Source: Trichoplax adhaerens (Eukaryota; Placozoa; Uniplacotomia; Trichoplacea; Trichoplacidae). Taken from it: a stretch of DNA of 64,000 nucleotides. The notes under the pieces are model-generated. The model ran no database searches, had not been told where the DNA came from, and saw nothing but the letters and a program-made list of their open reading frames with translations. The stretch lies in contig NW_002060952.1 of assembly GCF_000150275.1 (NCBI RefSeq), forward strand, positions 270,482 through 334,481, read 5' to 3'. A program made the position numbers and the translations under genes. Below are positions 1 to 13,188 of this stretch, piece by piece (the first letter of the stretch is position 1; the number at the start of each line of letters is the position of its first letter).

Positions 1-2995
1 TACTAACAAAATTAATGATTAGTACTATTAGCATGACAATATTGTACCAGAATACAGGGAAATAGTCTATAATTTATTATAAATCGGTACAGTATCATTA
101 GAGCTAATTGGATATCATTAATGTTACAGTACAAAATTATTGCATAATAATATAAAAGACTCGATATTGTTACCGATCTTAACTATTGCTAGCATTAATT
201 AAAGTACTGTAGTTGACAATTAAACGGAACAGTAAGCGTTGATCGTAGCCATAATCTTTGCAATTTTCTCAGTAGTCAGCGCTAATGGTATATACTCTAT
301 TATAAAATAGGATGAATAGTAGGACTGGCATACCTTAGGAAATTGATCAATTTTTCTTTCCTGCTTACTTGCCATGATAAATAACAGGTAACAGTTGCTT
401 CTTTTAATCCAATAATTTGAATTTGATACAATCAACTATAACTATGAGAAAAAGTGGACAATTTCAATTTGAGATTCCTTATGCCTATGGCTAGTAGATT
501 TAATTTATTATTCTCGTAGAAAAATCTTTGAGTTTATAGATACATATACGCGTAAACATGAGTCAAACTTGTATTGAATTATCTCTGGGTAAAAATTGCT
601 GATCAATTGTTGGATAATTAAGAGTGCCTGATAATTAATGTTATTATGTTATGCTTGATTTTGAGCAATACTAGCACGAACTTTACTAACGACCATGGCG
701 GTCCACTTTTACCTTTTTGGCTATCATGGTGCAGCTAAGAATACGCATAATACAAGCAGAAAAATTATACCCTTGTTCAAGTATTAAATATTAACATCAG
801 TTAGATACGCTATGAGCACATTTCTAAATTGTGGCAAATAAGATAGTCCGTGTCTACACTGCTAGTAATTTGCATCTAATATAGATTATTTAACTTTTTA
901 ATAGAAATTGCAGTCAGATCAAAGTGTAAGCTGAAGTCTTTTCATACATAGCTTAAACCTATTTCTAGCTTTTACTTTTTTATTTCGGCTGTATATATTT
1001 TATGTGCTCCTACTATTTATGGAAAGGTTTTTAACAGGGGTTGTAAGTACATGAGATTGTGAAAAGGTCGGTAATAATTAATTTTTCGTTCGTACGTGTT
1101 TACTATATTTTCTTCATTCTAGGATGATATTGCTGTCGTACATCTTTGTACAACCTTACTAGATTATATAATTACTAAGGAAATGCCTATAATATGCGAT
1201 AAAAGTGTGGTAATAGAAATCTTTATAGCTTCTAAAAGCTCTTGTAAATTGGAATCGATAATACCCAATGGCTTTACCTTGTCTCATCTTAGCCACTGCT
1301 GTCAATTTTGTATATACGGAACATCATAGTGAGTAAGCAATTTGATTTAACGGCAATAGCGTCGATCACTAGTTTTTCTCATAAATTTCAGATATTTTCG
1401 GGAGGATAAAAGTTTTGGGAAACGAAAAACAGCAACAAAAGGTGATTAAACATACTTTTGTCATGTCTAGTAAAAAGTAGAGCACAAATTGTCGATAGTT
1501 ACTATTGCTAGGGTTTACAAAAAAGTTACTGTAACACTGTTATACGAATATATCGCGAATATTAATAGATGGCTTCGTAGATTAATTAACCTATTCACAT
1601 TATTTCGTAGTAGAAAGTGATTAGAAATTGAGTATCTCAAATATAAGAATTTATCTGATGTACATATTGATATTCAAATTTAGTCGATAGAGAGAATGTG
1701 TTTATCATCAAGTTTGATTCGTACTGAAATTTAAAAACAAAAACTTAAAAGAAATATCGGTAGATTTACCGGAAGTCTATCCGGCTAATTTTTCATGATA
1801 ACCGTGATATGGCTTTTAGCTGCCTATCTACGCGTATACGCATGAAAGCATATCGATGGAAAGATTTAAATCTTCGTCAGCTACATCCTACATTGTTGCA
1901 GCCAATTTTATATTATCCTATACGATGGGCTATTATCGAACTATGAAATGCTTGCTGTACTTTACTTTAAATTACACGATCGTAGTATGTACCCCTCGCT
2001 GTAGTATTATTGATCCATCTTATCCATTAGAGGCAATAGGGTGTGAGATAGACAACAAAATTAGCGTGAAACTCTAGATCACATCATTATTGGAATCCAT
2101 TGCAAGTATAGAGTAGAACACAATCAGATAGTCATTTGATCAATTCCACTGTGACTTGATCCCAACTACAATATAGTCATTGTAAGTCATGTTAACTCTA
2201 TCGCGTATGCCGATCATTACCAAGAATATTACTATCATTGTTTAATCTCCACTTCAAAAATGGTATTACTTTTTCCTACAGCAATTACGTTAGGATAACT
2301 ACTCTATTCAATGAAAGATATTGTATACAGTAGATTTAATCTCACATTGCGGTAGAAGAATACTCTCTATCAAAGTAGAAACGTTCATTCATTATCGATG
2401 TTTGATAACTATTTCTAACGATGGATATTATCCTATTGGATAAATTGAAATTGTTGTAATTGTACCTGTCGATACCTATTATCGATTCATATCGACAATC
2501 TTGCTTTTCAATCAAGTTGAAATGCCATTGTAGTAATCAATCTTATGAAATGCATTGCCTATTCTGTACTTACCAATCGATCGATGTCCAACTTGAACTC
2601 TTTCTCTTTCTCTCCAAGTAATAGGCAATGATTGAACAAGAACCTTGATCAATTCCTGGAATAGTGAAATCTTCTCACACGATGTATATCGCTGCGTTGA
2701 ACGGATATGTAATGGAGGGCAATCAAAATAAATAGAGAATCAACAGCCGTCAATTGATGTGCTCACTTGATGAACTCGGTAATCATGCATTAATGAAGAT
2801 AGAGCTTCTAATAATATTGACTATCGTTTCCCTCTGTCTCTCTCTCTCTTTCTCGATGTCCAATCGACACAGTAGTTATAACACCAGTCAGTAATTCTGG
2901 CCAAGATGATCAGCACTATTAATTTCGATGGATAGTTTGGCTTATTCAGGCAAACTGTTTAAAATCTTCTTCTCAACAAACGAGCGAATATTAAT
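1..2995. other. AT-rich stretch without a supported gene
   Basis: I find no open frame with recognisable protein motifs and no RNA gene here. The open frames present are under 75 codons and have random-looking composition. A CT-rich simple run lies near 2,831-2,855. A gene made only of very short exons cannot be excluded. Confidence 0.5.
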
Positions 2996-3400
2996 GCGGT
3001 ATTAACGGTAAGATAACGGTGATAACGGTCTCCGAGCCGGGCGCAGTACGGTACGGTACGGTACGGTACGATATCGAGGAAGACGAAAGTCCAAGCCACC
3101 CCTACAGCAGTTGCAGTTATGGCGCACCATGTACTGTAGTGTACTGCCAGACACTTTAAGAACGCTAACCTCTAGATTATAACATTGACTTAGTACTAGT
3201 GCAAGTAATGGATGATTCAAATCAAACTAGAAGTGGATATGGTATACCAGTGCTAGTTGGTGATTGAGCCATTGACTTATTGTACAGGTGTTTTGGGTGG
3301 GGTTGAACTTGTTCTATTTGCTAGCCAGCCCATGGTTACTCATATCTTGGGGGTACAGAGCATGCTCCAGCCACAGCCATAGTCAACACACACTGCAAGT
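2996..3400. promoter_or_regulatory. Locally GC-rich island with GTACG pentamer repeats
   Basis: This patch is clearly richer in G and C than its surroundings. It holds AACGGT repeats around 3,004-3,030 and a tandem GTACG pentamer (five units, about 3,046-3,070). Comparable GC-rich patches in this window sit just upstream of supported start codons (near 44 kb and 47.8 kb), so a promoter-like role is possible. No gene beginning here could be found on either strand, so this is an inference from base composition only. Confidence 0.25.
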
Positions 3401-3442
3401 CAAGTCATATGCTTAAAAATAGTACGTGACTCAGTCATTCAA

Positions 3443-3705
3443 AAATGGCGTAAGCCTAAGGCAATCAGGCTTGATAATTATTTTAATCATGACAGGAACT
3501 ACTCAACTAAAATTATTCCTTGACTGCTTGCAACTAAAGTTTTTCGTTTTTAAAATAAAATCTCCAAGTTTGGGGGGGGGGGAAATGGCGTAAGCCTAAG
3601 GCAGTCAGACTTGATAATTATTTCTATCATGACAGGAACTACTCAACTAAAAATATTCCTTGACTGCTTGCAACTAAAGTTTTTCGTCTTTGAAATAAAA
3701 TCTCC
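3443..3705. repeat. Direct duplication, two ~123-bp copies, 140-bp offset
   Basis: Copy 1 (about 3,443-3,565) and copy 2 (about 3,583-3,705) both start AAATGGCGTAAGCC and end AAAATCTCC, with only a few substitutions between them. An 11-G homopolymer (3,572-3,582) sits in the spacer directly before copy 2. The high identity indicates a recent event compared with the degenerate arrays elsewhere in the window. Confidence 0.85.
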
Positions 3706-3881
3706 GCAAGGTTTTTTTCGGTAGGGGGGAAAAGGATATTATAAGAAGGAATGGTGCATGGAGACAAATTTCGGTCTAGACATCCTTAGCGTGGACACGC
3801 AGTAATGGTACTGTATATCAATGGACAGTATCTATAAGCTCATCACCATTCGCTACATACAGTCACGGTAGGCGCTCTCAA

Positions 3882-4022
3882 TATGTCTGTTGGGGCAAAT
3901 TTTCGTCATCGGTAATTTTCTAGAACAGCCTCTGATTTTATATAGTCGCCGATGGAACGATGACTATATAAAATCAGAGACTATTCTAGAAAATTACCGA
4001 TGGCGTAAATTCGCCCCGACAT
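3882..4022. repeat. Long foldback (inverted repeat), possible MITE
   Basis: The left arm (about 3,882-3,947) is nearly the exact reverse complement of the right arm (about 3,962-4,022), with a 14-base loop. The arms share, for example, CATCGGTAATTTTCTAGAA against TTCTAGAAAATTACCGATG, with scattered mismatches and small indels toward the outer ends. Such a structure fits a short non-autonomous foldback element, or a transcribed long hairpin. No flanking target-site duplication could be assigned with confidence. Confidence 0.8.
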
Positions 4023-4479
4023 GTCTACGTTCTCTACGAAATCGAGTCAAAGTGACAAGATCTGATGGCGATATTTCAATATTTTCAAAAATTGCATGGA
4101 TGTGCTCGAGCAAATAAAACAAATTAATTGAGTCCTGCTATCGTCATTATAAAATAGACGAAGGTACAATAAAGAAATGCTATCATTTAAAAATGACGCA
4201 TTATGTAAAAGGTATCATCAAGCAAGAACCTATCTATAGATTCGATACAGTCTATCAGGTATGCTGATTGATTTCAATAGGCATCCCACGGGTATGGGCA
4301 CCGCTTGAAATATGGTCAAGTTTTTTATTTTTTTATTACACATCAGTGCATATAAACGGACTAGCGCAAGTGATTCTTGAAGAAAATACAATTTTTAGCG
4401 GTTACTCTATCAAAAATTTGACCCTACACCACTTGAAATATCTTAATTGAAAAGCAAACATACTAGAGGTAGTATATTC

Positions 4480-5080
4480 ACTCTTTCAAGGAGAATTTTA
4501 AATAATTTAACGTCAGCATTGTCCTTCGACAACAGTTTGTATACGAGTATACGTCAAATAATTCTTCTAATTAATCATCTGACGTCAATAATGTCTATCT
4601 ACGCGCACTACAGTCATATATACGCAACTATACGAGAATAGTCGTTGTATATAAGAAAGGAATTTTTTTTAAAATGATCTAAGGTCAATATTATCTATCG
4701 ATAAAAGTCGTATATGCTAGGTCAAGTTTAGCAAACCAATGATTTGACAAAGTAAAGTAAGCTAAGCAAAGTTGACTTAACTTACAGTCGAAACAGCGAA
4801 AAATAAGGCTAAAATTTTGAATTACCTGATATTAATATTATTATAATAATTGCAGCTAATTACAGTAGTAATGTGTTTAGAGAGTATAATAGTACCGTAA
4901 TGGAAGTTAGGCGCTATATGACATAGAATAGTTGGTTGTACTCATATAAAATAATTGCAAATGATATGGAACAGTCATATACATCTATACCAGTATATAC
5001 TGTATATACGCATTACACTAGACAGTACAAGTAAGACAATTTCTGAATAATCTGACATCAATATTGTCCATCTACAAAAG
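4480..5080. repeat. Degenerate tandem repeat
   Basis: Related blocks of the form AAT..TCTGACGTCAATA.TGTC.ATCTAC recur near 4,495, 4,565, 4,672 and 5,045, each followed by variable GTATA-rich sequence. The copies are strongly diverged and unevenly spaced, so boundaries are approximate. Confidence 0.4.
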
Positions 5081-5888
5081 TTGTCTGTCTATACAGTACA
5101 TCCGCGGTAAATTTGTAACTGACAAAATTGGAATATGCAATGTTTTATCGAACAGTAAATATAATTTTAACGTATAATTCCAATTTTGCCGCATAAAGCC
5201 TTTGCTATTGCATCTAGAGTTGCACAATAATTTTGTACAATGGATACGCCATAGTCTGATCGCAGTATCGTAAAAACATTAATTATACATTAATAACATT
5301 ACTTGACGATTTCATTTGATGATTATGGCGAAGCATAGACTGCAATTTACCCTGTGAATGCGTAAATTACAAACATGCAATAATCATACAGAGTGCAGTA
5401 GTTGAACTCTAGCTACAATTTTGTAACATAAATTATAGCGTCGTTGCGGCTCCAATAAATTGCCATACGAGTAAAGAGCAACATCCTACTATTTGTATCG
5501 ATAGAATATCCAGTATATCCTAACTTAATAATAAAATTTTACTTGTAACATACAATATAATTTTTCTAAACAACAAGCTTATCAACTTGCAAGCTTTAGA
5601 ACATCAAAGAATCCAACTTATGATATTATAGTCATCTCCTGAAATCTACTGGTATTTATACTGGTAAGATAGAGCATTCTAATTCTCGTGCTTAAACGCC
5701 TACAAGCATTCAATAATATACCTAGTGTAATAATGATATAACGATTGTAACTGAAGAGATTATGCTCTACAATACCGTATATTGACTGGTATAGTAAGTA
5801 AATAAGTAGTTCTTGCCTAAACACTATAGATGCCTTTACTTCTAGATTTCCTGTAATAAAGTTAAATTCCAGTTTTTCACTAAGTTAT

Positions 5889-6031
5889 TTTGGAATTATT
5901 GCGGACCGCAGCCAATTGATTTTATTATACACATCCATCGCTATCTGTGCATTTCGATAGTTTGGAATTATGATGGACCTCAGCCAATTGATTTATTATA
6001 TATTTCTATCTCTATCCGTTCATTTCGTTAT
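5889..6031. repeat. Two-copy tandem duplication, 72-bp period
   Basis: A block beginning TTTGGAATTATNGNGGACC and containing CAGCCAATTGAT occurs at about 5,889 and again at about 5,961. Both copies end in CATTTCG. The copies differ at roughly one base in six. Confidence 0.65.
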
Positions 6032-7780
6032 AACTATTATAATCAATCTAAAATGATATATTCTCTAATATGATGAATGTGAAAGTTTTCGCTAAAAAGC
6101 TAAAAGAGCAAGGTAAGATTTTTGAAAAGAACATAATCTTTACCGAACGAAAAATAAATTATTATCCGAATCGAAAAAATCTCAATTCTAATATCAGCTA
6201 TCCCAATAAGCCGCTAAAGTATAGTTATTTTATTTAGCAAAAATAAGCTTCGTACTTTTTTAGCCTGCTATAATTTTATGATTGTAGAGGCAGTAGTATT
6301 ACGATATATCTGAAACAGAAATGACTATCCATCTTTAGTTTTTGTTTTTATTACGAACGTCGCAATGACCTAATAGCTCATAGTTTTATCAATTTTAGTA
6401 TTGTAAAATATTTCGCTATATAGATTCATCATTTATGCTTCTAGTTGCTGACTTAAAGAAAAAGAAAAGAAAGTTATAATTATCGCTCGCGACCAAGATT
6501 TCCTGCAATTTTAAATATCAACAAACTTCATAATAAAACACCCATCGTTGTTTTAGCTAGAGACTCCTACGAGAAATCCCCTAAAGGAAATTTTTCTTTC
6601 TTACAAACCCCTGTTTTTGCAAGAAAAATGAAAATCTGTTTTTGTAAACTACAAATGAATCAATTGTATAGAATTGTTGTACAGGCTAAAGCCAATTATC
6701 CTATTTACCTTAGCTGTTTTTAACTGTTATTATATGCGGAAGGAAAGTAAATTCTTCTCGGACCGGCAAGCTATTAATAAACGATACTTTTAAGGTTAAA
6801 CGTGATGTTGACCTATTTGTACAAGTACATTGGACATCTGCTTGAATTTAATAAATCAAATTTCTAGTGAGTACATTGCGAATATTAGGGGGATAAATCA
6901 TAAACCCATTCATTGTAATCCAATATCCGAAGTAGAAATGATTACCTATCTTTATGTAATAGTTTGATGACGATCATCATTAATCAATAAGCAGGTATCG
7001 CATCGCTTCATCAAGGAATAATCTTTTACAAGCAAATCATTAACTACCTAGTCAATAACATTAAATAGAATCTCTAATCTAAAGACAATAAAACATGTAA
7101 TCGTCGACGCCAAGAATTTCCCAGAATTTCATAATAATCAGCACAAACAGCCATTATTAGCTAGCAGGAAATATCAACCATACCGTCTGTTCTATTAATT
7201 TCATTACCAAAGGAGATATTAATGTCACATCAAAAATAAACCTTAATATTCAATTTCATCTTTCCTTATTACCAGCTCAATCGAGATGACTGTATCTCTT
7301 AATTTAATCAAGGTAAAAATATTTTAACCAATTAAAAGAGGGTAATCTCACAATTACGATATTAATTACAACTAGCCAATTGACTTAATTCTTTCTAGCC
7401 AATTAATGACCCAAGATCAATAGAAATTTCAAAAATTCAATCATCAAAGAGGACTGGATAATATTATTAATTCTAATTCTACAAACATTAATTATTTTCT
7501 TATAAATGCGTGGCTATATCCATGTACCAATTCACCCAAATAGTAATGAATCAGTCACGACTACCAGAACTTCTTCCATTATAATATCATCCATGCATTA
7601 ATATTAAATGAAAGGCTCACAGTCTTGGCTCTCAGTCTTGACCGGATATCAAATAATGCAAACACCTATGTCAACTTTATTTTGTGCTTAACTTCCATCG
7701 CTATTAATAACTGGGAATTCCATCGCCTACTATTAGCATTATTTCCCGTCTACTATACTTTTATCTACTGTACTTACTGA
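6032..7780. other. No supported gene
   Basis: AT-rich sequence without recognisable coding, RNA or clear repeat signal. Confidence 0.45.
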
Positions 7781-9190
7781 TCACGACTAAGATATTTCCA
7801 ATCATATTTGAATAGTGGTGTAGTATTCCACCAATAGCTTTTTATTAATTTTAGAGCAAAATTGCTATCGATCAAATTTTTGAAATTGAAATAGTGTAAA
7901 GACCCAGCATCAATATCCATTGACAGTGAAATAATAATCCAACCAATAGAGTAAATTCTCGATTCTATAGTAAAATGGTCATTGATTCTATAGTTTACCC
8001 GATTCTTTGATCTTATGTTAAATGGAATTAATGGAAAGGCCCAGTATTAATATCCATTGGCATTTCAATCACGGCACTGTATTTAACCAAGGCAGTAAAT
8101 TCTTGATTTTTCATCGTAAATTTCTTTAATTTCTATAGTTTATCTGATTCTTTGATCCTCTTTGAGTTTTACAGCGAGATGACCATTAATTTTATAGTTT
8201 ACCTGATCTTTTGATCCTATTTCAAATGAAAGTAACAGGAAGCCAGGCATTAAAATCCGTTGGCATTTCAGTCACGCCATAGTATTCAACTAATAGAGTG
8301 AATTCTTAATAGCGAATTTCTTCAGGTTCTATAGTTTATCTGATTTTTTGATCCAGCTCTAAATCGAAATAGTAGAAAGGGATAGCGTTAATATTCCTTG
8401 GCATTTTAATCATGACGTAGCGTTAGACTAATAAGGTCCTATTTTAATTTTAGAGCAAAAATAGCCGTTGATCCAATCTTCAAATTGAAATAGAAGATAG
8501 CTGCAGCAGTAGTATCTCTTGACATTTTAATCATGATGCAGTATTAGACTAATAAAGTCCTATTTTAATTCCAGAGTGAAATGGCCGTTGATCCAATCCT
8601 CAAATTGAAAATAATAGATAGATTTAGCATTAGTATTCATTGACACTATAATCTCGATGTAGTATTTGACCAATGAAGTCATTTTTTAATTTTTCAGCCA
8701 AAATAGCCATTAATCCAATTTTAAATTTAAATGGATATCAATACCCTGCATTAATATCCATTGACAGTGGGATAATAACTCAATCGGTAGCGTACATTCT
8801 TGATTTTATAACAGAATGGCCACTGATTGTAAATTTTGTACGATCGTCGATCCAATTTTAAATTGAAGCTGTAAAAAATCCCATCACTAATATCCGTCCG
8901 AATTATAATATGATGCAGTATTCTCCCAATAGAGTCAATTCTTGATTTTAAAGCAACATTAATTTTATAATTAATTCGATTCTTAGAGTTAAATTTTAAA
9001 TTAAAATGATATAAAAAAAACCCAGCATAAGCGTCCATCGAGATTTCAGTGGTCTTGCACTATTCGACTACTAGAGTAAATTCTCAACTCGACAGCAAAA
9101 TGGCTATTAATTTAGCGGTTTATCCTATTCTTGGATGCAATTTTAAGATGAAATAGTAGTAAAACTCTACATTAATACTCACCCAATAAT
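7781..9190. repeat. Degenerate tandem array, ~120-140-bp unit, about ten copies
   Basis: A unit with the order [AATATCCATTGACA-like], [CAATAGAGTAAATTCT], [TTCTATAGTTTA] and [GATTCTTTGATCC, then AAATTGAAATAG] recurs through this stretch. The ATCCATTG-like landmark appears near 7,913, 8,049, 8,254, 8,393, 8,513, 8,633, 8,753, 8,893, 9,033 and 9,173, mostly 120 or 140 apart. The copies are heavily mutated, so the array is old. Short open frames inside it are not coding. Confidence 0.75.
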
Positions 9191-12099
9191 ATATATAGTT
9201 TGACTTATTGAAATTCCCTTTTTTGTATTTAGGTGAGTGCTAATCCTAAACAACATTTTGTGCCGCCTTTTTTATGTTATTACCAGATGTTCATTTTAAT
9301 TTCTTTAGTATGAAAGAAAATGTAATTCTACAGAAAAAAATAGATTTGTAATTTTTTACTAACGGAATTTCCAATTTCAGTAAAATGCAAGAAATTGGTA
9401 TGCTTAGAAAACTTGCAAGACAACTATAGCCAGATTAGGCTTTTACTTTTTTTTACTAAATAATCGATGAATGGAATAGATAGACATCGTTTAGATTGAA
9501 AGCTAAAGTAAAATTACCGTCATGATTACGTAGGGATAATTATTAAGGATTACTTCCACCTGCCATGTTGAAATGACTGGTATGAGATCAGAAACAGACT
9601 TTGTTCATGTATGAGTAATCCAATTTTCATTGCTGTGCAGATATTTGAAAATTTTTGATGACATCAATGTATGATTAATGATCCAGTCTAATTCTCTAAT
9701 AGCAATTAAAATCACTGGATTAATCTGCTTATTTTGAAAGAAGAATTTATCTTGAATGCAATGGAGTATAAAGTCAATTAAAATTGACGTCAATCCTATT
9801 TTACTTAGAAAGAATAACTAGTACGAAACAACATCGTAAAGATGGAATAATATTGTCAAATGTCCAAATTACAACTCGATATCAATGGAACAATATCATT
9901 TATTTACTTTAGAGATGTAGTTTAATATTATTTTTGTCGTTATTTTTTCCTTTTTATCCCCACTATTCCGTTGTTACTCTAGTCCATTGGACCCTTATTG
10001 AAGTTCAATCAACGATAGACGAATAATATATCATTCATTGCTTATTGCAGTCTTGTTATGGATGGAATAGCGTTGAGTTAATCATTAACAAGAAGTTAGT
10101 TGTATTGGATTGAGAAAATCAAGTTGGTGTATACAATAGCCTACAGATGGGATCGAAGCGTTGTCAAGAAAAGGAGATGGAGAGAATTGATTTTTTTAAG
10201 GAAATTGTGAACTACCGCCAACTCATGTCTAGTTGTTTTGCCGAATGCGTGGGCAAATGGCAAAGAATACAAGTTTATATAGTTATCAAGGCAACTTTCT
10301 CATCACTCTATTATTGCAATTGAAGGTAAATGAGTAAAACATATGCCCCTAAAATCTCTTTCTTCAATAACTAATTAAGATACAAGTGAAATAGTATAGG
10401 CTATTTTGATTTCAATAAAACAATGTAATACCCTATTGAAATAAATTACCCCCATTGCAGCTAAATATATCCTCATTATGATGATAATCGTCACTGCTAG
10501 CGAATAAGAAATTGTTAATTTTCCAATGTTAAGAAAACATTATTAATTAACAATCATACTGTGGACTATTTCAATGGATTACATTTCTTAAATTGAGGCT
10601 AATGTCTTATTCTATTTTTGATAGTATCAAGGTTAATGATCTTAAAATGCGGCTATGGATATCGAGGAAAAGTCTAATAATAAAAGACCTTCTAGATTGC
10701 CTTAACTATATTTAGAATAGAGAAATGAATTACTTACAAAATCCTATCGAAACTTGTTTATTGATAGGATACTTCTTGGTTCTATTTTGACGGAAAATAG
10801 TAAACAACTGGGACATAACATCATTATACCTCCGATCTATTTTTGAATAGAGAAAATAATTTTAATTTACCTATCCTTGATACTATACCTATTGTCTAAT
10901 TAACTACATGATACTCTCTTCTATCAGTATAAGTACAATATTATTAAATTAATGTAGATAATAGGAGGAAAAGATGTGACTGAAAAAGAAAAGTAGCCAT
11001 AGCAGCAGAGGATGAATTAAATAAAAATTACGCACTGCAAAAATGGAAGGAGGAGGGAGAAAGAATGATAAGAAAGACTTTGTTCTGTCATGAATAGCTT
11101 AAAAATTAGCCAAATAAAATAGTGTATAATTAATCAAGATTAATCAAAAGGCACTCTTTTCTATACAATATAGTAATTTTTATATCAACTATAATTGAAA
11201 AGGACAAACTAAGACAGGCCGAGTGAGAGAGGAAAGAAAAAAGAACCCATGAAAAAATAAAACACACATATAATCTATTACCAAAGGCGTGGATACTAAC
11301 AGAAAAAAAACAACAGTTACATAACAAATGCAGGAAAAAAAATGGAATTATCCTATCATTGCTCCTAATGGCACATAAATGTTAATCTTACAATAGTGGA
11401 GAAGTGAATAAATCAGACAATAGAGTTGTAATTTCTCTCCTACAACATTAAACTAAAGTATACTCTCAACTTTTGAATACGATTCCTGTCGATGGCCAAT
11501 GAATCATTCATGCTTGTAGTCTAACTTATTTGGCTTTCATTTTCTTCTACCTTGAATTTTGTAGCCAACACCTTTTCCCATATTCCATTGGTGTGGTGTA
11601 CAAAAAAGAACTCAACACCTTACTCGATCCATTTTCAACGATTTACAACAAGTTACTCTGATTGATCCATCTTCAAGTCTATTCCAGATTTGCTGTATGT
11701 TGGTCCTTTATTTTTGACCTTCTATCTACGGCAGAATTCAAGTCTTTCAACCAATATTACTAATATCCTATGGTCTTCCATTTCTGTAAAATAGAAGATG
11801 AAATAATGCAACTGAATGGCTAATAGCAAAATTCAGACAAACCAATTTCCACATTAATCAATGAAAATTGATAAATCAAGTATACTATCGCCAATCATTC
11901 ATAGCTACCTAAACTTGTCTCACAAAAAGAGACAAGAAAACCATTTTTATCAGGATAATTTTTAATTTTTCGCCCAGTGGAAGATTGATTTCATTGCCTA
12001 ATGATAAAAAATTACTCTAATATATTAAATTTAATTAAACTGTTTTGATTTTTTCATCATCTTCTATACTATAACTCTCCATACAACCATTATAACAAG
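9191..12099. other. No supported gene; upstream region of the first GPCR
   Basis: AT-rich sequence. I cannot identify a promoter element with confidence. The receptor frame begins at the first ATG after the pyrimidine-rich run around 12,040-12,080. Confidence 0.45.
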
Positions 12100-13188
12100 A
12101 TGGTAAACTTAAATCAGACCTGCCAGGAACATTCGATAAATAGCTCCTGTTCTTGGCCATTTTCTGATGTAGTTGCAGCCAGTCTGACGATCGCCATGAT
12201 TATAGTGGCTATCATCACCATTGTATGTAATACTGCAGTCCTTACGGTCATCTTTAACAAACCTATGCTACAAAATGCTACTGGTTTCTTAATGTTTAGC
12301 TTAGCTATTGCCGATCTTTTGATTGGTCTTTTTACTATGCCAACATTAATTGTAACCTTATTAGCCAAAAATTGGGTATTTGGCGATGCTTTCTGTTCAG
12401 TGAGCGGTGTAATCCAAACTGCTATGAGTAATTTATCGGTTTGTGTTATTGTCGGCTTATGTATTGATCGCTATATTGCTATTCTACGTCCATTAAGATA
12501 TTGTAGTATCATTTCACGTAAAAGAGTTATTTTTTACTTGATGATAGCTTGGTCATTTTCAATCTTGTTAGCATCTTTACCCCTTTTTGGTTTACATCAA
12601 TTTGGACTTGGTCGCTATACTTATTTACCAAGCGAAGCTTCGTGTTGGCTATCTATTGCCGATAGTTATAACTTTATAATCCTATTTATTAATTTATTTC
12701 TAGCTTATACATTAGGCATTTTCATCGTTTATTGCTTAATTTATCGAGTAGCTCGTCGCAGCTTTTTTCGAATATCTGATATTACGTTAACTCTATCGCC
12801 TAAACATGATCGCCGTGTCAATTCCAAAGCTGCTAAGACAACATTTGTTATTGTAGGAGCATTTATATTATGTTGGATGCCAAGGATGATTTTACTTATT
12901 TATCAAGTACAACTTAAGTTAAGAAATGATCCTCAACTAGCTCATCATACTGTATCACCAATAGTGATGCTACTCCTAACTTGGCTATCCCTGATTAATT
13001 CAGCTTTAAATCCATTAATTTATGGTACCTATAATCGCAATTTTCGACGTAGTGTTGTAGAAATTTTATCCACGGGCGAAGCGAGATCGCGTGGCGAAAG
13101 TTTATCAAACCCTCATGCTAGGAAAATTAGCAATTTTACTACCAAATCTAGCTCACGTACAACATGCACCAATTGCTCATCAAGTTAA
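12100..13188 (+). CDS. Class A (rhodopsin-like) G-protein-coupled receptor, intronless
   Basis: This single open frame from an ATG encodes 362 residues with seven hydrophobic helices and the family's landmark residues. These are N44 (TM1), SLAIAD with D72 (TM2), C99 at the top of TM3 pairing with C182 in loop 2, the D123-R124-Y125 switch, W151 (TM4), CWMP 258-261 (TM6) and NPLIY 304-308 (TM7). N5 and N14 lie in N-glycosylation sequons of a short extracellular N-terminus. The C-tail is Ser/Thr/Arg-rich. TM7 has no retinal-type lysine, so it is not an opsin. Helix position 3.32 is Q106, not the aspartate typical of amine receptors, so the ligand is unknown. It resembles the second receptor in this window (shared GRY.YL and CW..S around loop 2). 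It would act at the plasma membrane through heterotrimeric G proteins. Family certain; ligand class not inferable. Confidence 0.95.
   Translation: MVNLNQTCQEHSINSSCSWPFSDVVAASLTIAMIIVAIITIVCNTAVLTVIFNKPMLQNATGFLMFSLAIADLLIGLFTMPTLIVTLLAKNWVFGDAFCSVSGVIQTAMSNLSVCVIVGLCIDRYIAILRPLRYCSIISRKRVIFYLMIAWSFSILLASLPLFGLHQFGLGRYTYLPSEASCWLSIADSYNFIILFINLFLAYTLGIFIVYCLIYRVARRSFFRISDITLTLSPKHDRRVNSKAAKTTFVIVGAFILCWMPRMILLIYQVQLKLRNDPQLAHHTVSPIVMLLLTWLSLINSALNPLIYGTYNRNFRRSVVEILSTGEARSRGESLSNPHARKISNFTTKSSSRTTCTNCSSS

Noticed and set aside
12100-13188. Opsin identity for the first receptor
   Set aside because: TM7 has no lysine at the retinal-binding position, which is a leucine here.
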